From NCBI RefSeq assembly GCF_900142325.1, contig NZ_FRAM01000004.1, positions 272,804 through 336,803 on the forward strand: a DNA stretch of 64,000 bases. The letters run 5' to 3'. This DNA is from Epilithonimonas mollis. Lineage in GTDB: Bacteria; Bacteroidota; Bacteroidia; Flavobacteriales; Weeksellaceae. The position numbers were made by a program, and so were the translations under genes. The notes beneath the pieces were generated by a model that worked only from the letters and a program-made list of their open reading frames with translations, did not search any database and was not told the DNA's origin. Below, in pieces: positions 58,662-64,000 of the stretch. Within the stretch, counting starts at the first letter, position 1, and every line of letters starts with the position of its first letter.

Positions 58662-59531
58662 CTAGAAGGTATCTGCTTTAAGAATATCCGAATAGTTCAC
58701 TTTCATTTCGATGGTCCTTCCGGATAGCTGTTCTTCGATCAGCCGTATCATCATCACCTTGGAGTTCGGATAGGTAAATTTTTTGAATACATAAATATTT
58801 CTGAAGTTTTTCCTGAAATGTTTTTGAGGATTCAGCTGAAATACTGGGGTCATTTCAATGCTTTGATTGTTGGTTGCCTTATGGATCTTTTTATCTTCTA
58901 TGGAAAACTTGAGGGCTTCCAAGTCGTAGCTCAGGTTGGAAGTATTTTTAAAGGTCATATCCAGAAAGATGTAATCACCCATGACATATACATTGTTAAG
59001 CTGCATACTGAGATTCAGGTTGTTTTCTATTCTGACAGGCTTTTTGTCAGCGTTCTTCTGAATGATGTCCAAGGCAAATTGTCTGAGTTCGCGGTTTGAG
59101 AAGATCATTTTGTCAAACTCGATAGGCTGCATGGCATCAGGCTGAATGTGGATGTTGGTAATGGTATTAAGGTTATCGGGGCTTCTATAGACCGCTTTAT
59201 ACTGCGCGATGAAAGACTGACCGACAACCGTTATAATCCCCACTGTATCTCCACTGAAAAAAGGGATGGATTGTTTCTTTTTGTCCTTATTAGATATAGT
59301 ATTATCGGTAATTTTAATTCTTGCGATATTGCTGGCAGGGAGATCTCCGGTCAGTTTCTCAGTGGAAAGATCAACATATTGAATGGGTTCCGGTGAGATT
59401 ATGTGAAGGTTGATCCCTTCCGTGATCTCAAGTTCCGATAGGTCAGAAATGATCTGCTCAGGGGTGGCGGTCTGGGCAGTTAACAATGGTGCGGTGAACA
59501 GCAGAAGGCTGTATAGTAAGGTTTTCATCAT
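58662..59531 (-). CDS. traN: TraN-like conjugation protein (VirB9-like, DUF4138)
   Basis: 289 residues with a signal peptide ending LLTAQ. Strand-rich exported protein, as expected for the outer-ring subunit of the mating channel (YVMGDYIFLDMTFKNTSNLS and FRNIYVFKKFTYPNSKVMM are typical). The gene order next to the TraM-like protein supports the name. It stands 1 nt from the traM-like stop. Confidence 0.82.
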   Translation of the reverse strand: MMKTLLYSLLLFTAPLLTAQTATPEQIISDLSELEITEGINLHIISPEPIQYVDLSTEKLTGDLPASNIARIKITDNTISNKDKKKQSIPFFSGDTVGIITVVGQSFIAQYKAVYRSPDNLNTITNIHIQPDAMQPIEFDKMIFSNRELRQFALDIIQKNADKKPVRIENNLNLSMQLNNVYVMGDYIFLDMTFKNTSNLSYDLEALKFSIEDKKIHKATNNQSIEMTPVFQLNPQKHFRKNFRNIYVFKKFTYPNSKVMMIRLIEEQLSGRTIEMKVNYSDILKADTF

Positions 59532-59532
59532 T

Positions 59533-60735
59533 TTATTTATTTTGCTGGTTTTGTGATTCTTTAAGCTGTTTTTCGTCGATCAGGAATACATAGGAATTGT
59601 ATTTCAGTTTCGCTTTATTGGTTTTGATGAGATTAGCAATTGATTTGGAAGTGGATGTGAACAATTTGGAACCGATGCTGGTAAAAAATCCCTGTCCGCC
59701 CATATCCATTTGTGTTCCCTGAACTGAATTGCTGCCCATTTCACGGATCATATCGCGGAATACACTCTGGGGAACATACAAACCCTTCATCCCGTCCACA
59801 TCATAGATGTAGAGGTTGACCGGAAAAATCTCTCCGTGGGTGAACACTGATATGATCTTAAGATCAACCCTTTGCATGGAGAATCCGGAGATCTGCCCAT
59901 AGAGAATGGAACCTTTACTAATTTTACGGTTGCCCACAAAAATATCTTCCAATAGTCTGAACCTGATTCTGCTGCCGAGAAAGCCTTTATTGTTTTCGTC
60001 AATGACCGCTTTGATAAAGCTGTTTTCCTGCTCTTTATAGAATGCATTGAACACACTGTTGATTCCTGATTTGCTGACATTGAAGGTCGAATTAAGAAAT
60101 TCTTCCATCTTTTCCTTATTGGCTTTGAGCCGTTGTTCTGCCGCCAGTTTGTTTTGGTACTCCGGGTCTCTGGCTTTTTCCAGGGAATCCATGACAAGCA
60201 TCTGTTCTTTTAGGTATTTGACGGGATCTGGCTGGACAGATTGATTTTTTTCTTTTGGTGTATCAGCGTATTTATTTTCCTGATTTCCATACGATTTATC
60301 ATTGAGCATCCGGATTATTTCTGCCGACCTTTTGTAATCCTTATCCTCACTATGCTGCTTTGGGTCATAGTAGGATGAAGGATTTCCTTTGGCCTGGTAT
60401 TGATTCTGTCTTGAGGATACCGCTTGCAGGGAATCAATCTTTCTTTTTTGTGCTAACGACAATTGGTCATCATAACTTAAGAGACTGTCTTGTTCCTTAT
60501 CCAGTCCTCCCAACATCGTACGGTTGTCATCTTTTTTGAAAAATGCATCGTAGGCATCATTCTTATTCATAATCGAATCCTTGGTTTCTCCCAGTGAAAG
60601 GGAAAGTTCTTTGGGTTTGTCTTTAGGTTTATCCTTTTTGGTGAACTCCGCACCGACGTAGCCGAAAAGAAGCAGGAACGGCAAAGCCAAGAGCGGAAGC
60701 ACATATTTTTTCTGTTTGAAATTAATTTTCTTCAT
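59533..60735 (-). CDS. traM: TraM-like conjugation protein (VirB10-like)
   Basis: 400 residues. One membrane helix near the N-terminus (YVLPLLALPFLLLFGYVGAEF), then a long charged disordered region (about 40-210), and a C-terminal folded domain with KAVIDENNKGFLGSRIRFRL, SKGSILYGQISGFSMQRVDL. This layout matches the TraM/VirB10 part that spans the envelope. Confidence 0.88.
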   Translation of the reverse strand: MKKINFKQKKYVLPLLALPFLLLFGYVGAEFTKKDKPKDKPKELSLSLGETKDSIMNKNDAYDAFFKKDDNRTMLGGLDKEQDSLLSYDDQLSLAQKRKIDSLQAVSSRQNQYQAKGNPSSYYDPKQHSEDKDYKRSAEIIRMLNDKSYGNQENKYADTPKEKNQSVQPDPVKYLKEQMLVMDSLEKARDPEYQNKLAAEQRLKANKEKMEEFLNSTFNVSKSGINSVFNAFYKEQENSFIKAVIDENNKGFLGSRIRFRLLEDIFVGNRKISKGSILYGQISGFSMQRVDLKIISVFTHGEIFPVNLYIYDVDGMKGLYVPQSVFRDMIREMGSNSVQGTQMDMGGQGFFTSIGSKLFTSTSKSIANLIKTNKAKLKYNSYVFLIDEKQLKESQNQQNK

Positions 60736-60769
60736 TGCGTTTTGATTTTTAGATAAATTGCCTCCGGTG

Positions 60770-61123
60770 CTACCGGTTATTTTTTAACTGCTGGAATCGG
60801 TTAAATAGAAACTCTATTCTCAGGCTGTCCTCTTTTTGTAAAGCATTCCGGTCTCTTTTTTCTTTCAGCAATTTCAGCTCATTGACGATCTTTTCCATTT
60901 CCCTATCCTGAACAGAAGCTGTATTCTGACTGATCCCATTATTGGAATAGAGAACCGGAGCTTTGATGGTAAAGGTCTTTTGGGAAGGAAAGAAAATTCC
61001 CTGTATCAGCGAGCCTATGAATGAGACCGAAAGAAAGATCATCGAATACACAAAGAACTTTTTCGGATTTTTAGCCACGCGCTCCAGCCATTTCTGTCCG
61101 GTTTGTTTTGTAAAAGCATTCAT
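60770..61123 (-). CDS. Small TraL-like membrane protein
   Basis: 117 residues with one membrane helix (FFVYSMIFLSVSFIGSLIQG) and a C-terminal coiled coil (EKIVNELKLLKEKRDRNALQ). Position between the TraK- and TraM-like genes is that of TraL in the Bacteroidetes tra order. Sequence alone would not name it. Confidence 0.65.
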   Translation of the reverse strand: MNAFTKQTGQKWLERVAKNPKKFFVYSMIFLSVSFIGSLIQGIFFPSQKTFTIKAPVLYSNNGISQNTASVQDREMEKIVNELKLLKEKRDRNALQKEDSLRIEFLFNRFQQLKNNR

Positions 61124-61124
61124 T

Positions 61125-61739
61125 TTAATACGAATTTTTGGTTTGATTGGAGAGTTCCTCGTTATCGATGATGCGCCAGTTCTTCAGCAGAACTCCGTGA
61201 GGATTGTTGGGGCTTCGGATGATGTCCTCAAAAAATCCTTCAGTGACCAGCTTCCGAGTGATAACCGAAGATTTTCTGGTGATCATCTGCTTTCCGAAGA
61301 ATTGAAATTTGTTCTGCTCCATATTCAGGGTAATCGAATCGGCGTGGATGCTGACCATTGAGCTTGAAGCTACGATCTGGTTGTAAAATCCTTTTTCCTT
61401 GAGGTTGGTATATTCCTTCTTTCCGCTGTCATCAATGAGATACAGAGACTTCTGAATGTTCTCCTTGATGTAGGCATCATCGGGAGCCAATGTGAAAAAA
61501 AGGCGGTGGAACAATTCGATCTGGGCTTTGTATTCAACCGGCCGGTTCAATAGGACATCCGTTTGCTTAGCCAATACCGGAACCCCATTATCCAGAACAT
61601 AAATAGATTTGCGGGAATCCTGGATCATCCGATAGGAAAAGAAAAACCCGGCAATGACAATGAATATGGCAAAGCCAATAGCCGATAATGAAACGATCTT
61701 ATTGATCTTGATTCGCTGTTCTATATTTTTGATAAGCAT
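61125..61739 (-). CDS. traK: TraK-like conjugation protein (VirB8-like)
   Basis: 204 residues, close to the usual TraK length. N-terminal membrane helix (IGFAIFIVIAGFFFSYRMIQ), then a periplasmic domain (FHRLFFTLAPDDAYIKENIQ, KSLYLIDDSG). It fits the TraK family, which scaffolds the channel. It starts 2 nt after the traJ-like stop. Confidence 0.88.
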   Translation of the reverse strand: MLIKNIEQRIKINKIVSLSAIGFAIFIVIAGFFFSYRMIQDSRKSIYVLDNGVPVLAKQTDVLLNRPVEYKAQIELFHRLFFTLAPDDAYIKENIQKSLYLIDDSGKKEYTNLKEKGFYNQIVASSSMVSIHADSITLNMEQNKFQFFGKQMITRKSSVITRKLVTEGFFEDIIRSPNNPHGVLLKNWRIIDNEELSNQTKNSY

Positions 61740-61741
61740 CT

Positions 61742-62992
61742 TTATTTCTTTTTGTTATTCATTGCACTACTCACCCTACCTGAAGCAGTACCTGACGCAG
61801 CTGATCTGGCAACCGATGCCGCTGCTGCTGCACCTCCTGTTTTCACAGTCAGTACCGCTGTTTTGGCACTACTTACCACTTTTCCGGCCGCATTTTTCAT
61901 TTTTGTCATCGCACCCGCTCCGCCTGCAGTTACAATCGTATCAGCAATTGTCGGGGTCATCAACACCCCGATACCCGTCACGATGTAAGCAACACAGGTA
62001 AAAAGCTGATTGTAGATCATCCCGGAATTACTGACATAGACCATTAAGGCATCCAGGTTGGTCACTGTTCCGTTTGTGAGTAAAGTATCGTAACGTTCGA
62101 TCTCCATCGTGTAGCCTGAAGCAATAAGCTGCTGTCCAATATTGATGATGGTGTAGGCCACAAATGTGTAAAGGTTGATATTGATGAATTTGGATACCCA
62201 GCTGTACAACGAATTTTCAAAGCCCGGAACGAGGGCCATTCCGACTGCAATGGGACCTAAAATGATGAGAATATATGCCCAGATCTTCTGGATAAAGAAT
62301 ATGAGGTAAACACAAATCCTGAGAATGGAAAGGCAGACAAACTCGATCACCTCGGCGACCAGTTTCTGCATCTGGAACTGCATCCTGATCTGCCATTCCT
62401 TGATAGGCTGCAGCAGCTTATCAATTCCGTCACTGATATCAAACCACGAATCGTCTGCATCTTTTGAAGTATTGTTAATGATCTCCTGCTTGGCATCTTC
62501 CTCGGCATTGAGCTTAATGACCGCATCCAACAATTGCTGTTGTTTTTTGAACCGCTGAACCCTCAGGTCATTGACCTCGGATTCGATATCGCTGAAAATA
62601 GCAATGCCGGGTTCGGCGATGGCCTCGAATGGTGCCTGTATCAGATTGACAAATCCCGTCCAATAGACTAAGGTAAATCCAATAAGGATCGGTTTAAGCA
62701 TCGGGGTAATTTCCCATTCCCGGTCTCCGGCGGCCATCTGCCAGCCCATATAACCGAGATACATCAATGCACCGAGCCCTCCGATGGCTCTTCCTACAAG
62801 TGCGGAACCTTGAGCGCTGTCCTGAATACTGGTGTCCAGCTTGGTGAAGACCTCCATAAACCACTTTTCAAAGGCGCCATCACCCTTCAGAAACTGAAGC
62901 AGGTTGCTGTAATCACCATCGGTCTGCGCAAAGCCCATTATTGGAAGTACTATTGCGCAAAGGCAAAAAATTAATTTTCTATTTTTATTCAT
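61742..62992 (-). CDS. traJ: TraJ-like polytopic conjugation protein (VirB6-like)
   Basis: 416 residues with a signal-like start ending GFAQ and several membrane helices (LVGRAIGGLGALMYLGYMGW, IFFIQKIWAYILIILGPIAV, LFTCVAYIVTGIGVLMTPTI). Longer than typical TraJ, partly from an Ala/Ser/Gly-rich C-terminal tail (about 365-416). It forms the inner-membrane part of the channel. Confidence 0.88.
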   Translation of the reverse strand: MNKNRKLIFCLCAIVLPIMGFAQTDGDYSNLLQFLKGDGAFEKWFMEVFTKLDTSIQDSAQGSALVGRAIGGLGALMYLGYMGWQMAAGDREWEITPMLKPILIGFTLVYWTGFVNLIQAPFEAIAEPGIAIFSDIESEVNDLRVQRFKKQQQLLDAVIKLNAEEDAKQEIINNTSKDADDSWFDISDGIDKLLQPIKEWQIRMQFQMQKLVAEVIEFVCLSILRICVYLIFFIQKIWAYILIILGPIAVGMALVPGFENSLYSWVSKFININLYTFVAYTIINIGQQLIASGYTMEIERYDTLLTNGTVTNLDALMVYVSNSGMIYNQLFTCVAYIVTGIGVLMTPTIADTIVTAGGAGAMTKMKNAAGKVVSSAKTAVLTVKTGGAAAAASVARSAASGTASGRVSSAMNNKKK

Positions 62993-62994
62993 CT

Positions 62995-63825
62995 CTAATA
63001 TCGATATTTATATTGCTGTATGACATTTTGAACAATTCCCTTGTCTGAAGCGGGTGTCCATGGTGTTGGCAATGCGGTTGGCAAATGGCTATTCAGGATG
63101 TTTTTATAATCGAGAAGCAGCATCGTTCGGTTATTGTACCTTCTCAATTCCTTCACAAATGTCCGCCACCGGATCAGCGTTTCGTGATACATAATGAAGC
63201 GTTTTCCTCTCGGCATATCTATTGAGCGCGACATGGAATATTTTTCCTTGATCAGGTCCAGTTCTTCCTGTAATCTTTTTAAGGTGCCGGTAGTTTTGAG
63301 TGCTTCGTAAGTTGGTTCGTCATTCAGTCGCCATTCGGTAAAGTTCTGCGGCGTGTCCGGAAATTCGGTGATCGGTTTGAGCATTCTTTTGTAATAGAGC
63401 AGCCATAGCGGGTCTGCATCGACTGTGGCCGAAGTCCAGTGTGCCAGATCCTGAACACTTCTTTTGTAGATCGTATCGGATGCAGCATTGATCTTCTTAG
63501 CGTCTTCTTCCTGGAATTTTAGCTGTGCGAAACGTAGATTTTGTTCACCGCTAGTTTTCAAAGGACGTATATCTGCTCCTTCTTTATAATGTCTGTTGAT
63601 GCTCGGAGACCACATCCCCCAAACCGTTGCATAAGCGAAATTGGTCTGGATACCCAGGAAATATTTCGGATATGGCCGCCAGTCGCCCCAGCTTTCAAAG
63701 GTCATCCGTTTGTGCTGTGCTACAATTGAAGGATCGTTCAGCCTCTTCACACTGACCTGTCCGAACATCAAAAAGCAGGCGAACATAAGTTGTAACAGCT
63801 GTATTTTTTTCAATACTGTTTCCAT
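62995..63825 (-). CDS. Exported conjugal transfer protein of unknown role
   Basis: 276 residues with a leader of about 25 residues (LLQLMFACFLMFGQ). The mature part is helical and basic (MLKPITEFPDTPQNFTEWRL, FVKELRRYNNRTMLLLDYKN). It lies 2 nt before the traJ-like gene. In related elements this position holds a TraI-like or VirB5-like exported protein; the family could not be settled. Confidence 0.7.
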   Translation of the reverse strand: METVLKKIQLLQLMFACFLMFGQVSVKRLNDPSIVAQHKRMTFESWGDWRPYPKYFLGIQTNFAYATVWGMWSPSINRHYKEGADIRPLKTSGEQNLRFAQLKFQEEDAKKINAASDTIYKRSVQDLAHWTSATVDADPLWLLYYKRMLKPITEFPDTPQNFTEWRLNDEPTYEALKTTGTLKRLQEELDLIKEKYSMSRSIDMPRGKRFIMYHETLIRWRTFVKELRRYNNRTMLLLDYKNILNSHLPTALPTPWTPASDKGIVQNVIQQYKYRY

Positions 63826-63830
63826 AATGA

Positions 63831-64000
63831 TTAATTGAAGATGTATTTGTATTTAGTCATGATATCTCCGACGATGGACCTGTCGACATTGATGTAATTC
63901 CTCACAACCGGAACCTGATACAGGTATGGGATCTTTTTGGCGTTTTCAAGTCTCAGAATGATATAGAGGATATTCCCATGGATAATCCTGACGCGAGTAA
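63831..64000 (-). CDS. C-terminal end of another transfer protein, cut by the window edge
   Basis: The reverse strand is open from the edge to a TAA at 63831-63833, giving 55 residues that include GNILYIILRLENAKKIPYLY and VVRNYINVDRSIVGDIMTKY. It ends 5 nt before the next start, so it belongs to the same transcript. Too little is present to name it. Confidence 0.7.
   Translation of the reverse strand, partial: TRVRIIHGNILYIILRLENAKKIPYLYQVPVVRNYINVDRSIVGDIMTKYKYIFN

Overview
The window looks like chromosome of a flavobacterium of the Chryseobacterium/Weeksellaceae type. The DNA is AT-rich. Many exported proteins have short MKKL/MKNL leaders ending in Ala-Gln, and candidate Bacteroidetes -7 boxes (TAnnTTTG) precede several genes. 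One large hydrolase carries a type IX secretion C-terminal domain, and a conjugation cluster has the Bacteroidetes TraJ-TraK-TraM-TraN order. The genus is an inference from overall resemblance.

Positions 1-9100 hold a LuxR-type regulator, a plus-strand run of small exported proteins (a PQQ/beta-propeller protein, a Sel1-repeat protein, three tandem paralogues of which the third is frameshifted, and one more orphan), a large exported GH2 beta-galactosidase, and on the minus strand the decayed remains of a Ycf48/BNR-repeat protein.

Positions 9163-21739 are one long minus-strand gene train. A CzcCBA-type metal efflux pump, a haem-binding CxxCH protein and a P-type cation ATPase are followed by a thioredoxin-like protein, ApbE (FMN transferase), a DUF4266 lipoprotein ending in a Cys-Gly-Cys motif, and a DUF3570 protein. 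Two paralogous small membrane proteins head the two halves. Both start at GTG, with the same promoter-like block only 4-5 bases upstream.

Positions 22100-32887 are a compact nitrite/NO respiration and defence island: copper nitrite reductase (nirK), nirV, SCO, cytochrome c, RIC repair protein, quinol NO reductase, hemerythrin and an oxidase-like membrane protein. It is bracketed by two Rrf2 regulators with the same C-x6-C-x5-C cluster motif. No nitrous oxide reductase is visible. A T9SS purple-acid-phosphatase-like protein, a CinA-family protein and two orphans follow (33114-37952).

From about 38.0 kb the sequence turns into mobile DNA. Two broken genes lie at the edge, followed by GTAC-rich dyads and a 294-bp repeat that recurs 5722 bp further on (about 88% identical by hand count, no gaps). 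Between the copies sits a defence-like cassette: AbiEi/AbiEii toxin-antitoxin and a TOTE-type primase-helicase, with a frameshifted PD-(D/E)XK nuclease remnant directly upstream. Beyond the second copy come HipBA, a 1714-residue Toprim-like/N6-methyltransferase/helicase fusion, several element-borne orphans, a second adenine methyltransferase-like protein, an M23 peptidase, a VirD4-type coupling protein and the TraN-M-L-K-J mating apparatus running off the right edge. This is the left part of an integrative conjugative element; no integrase, relaxase or VirB4 ATPase is inside the window.
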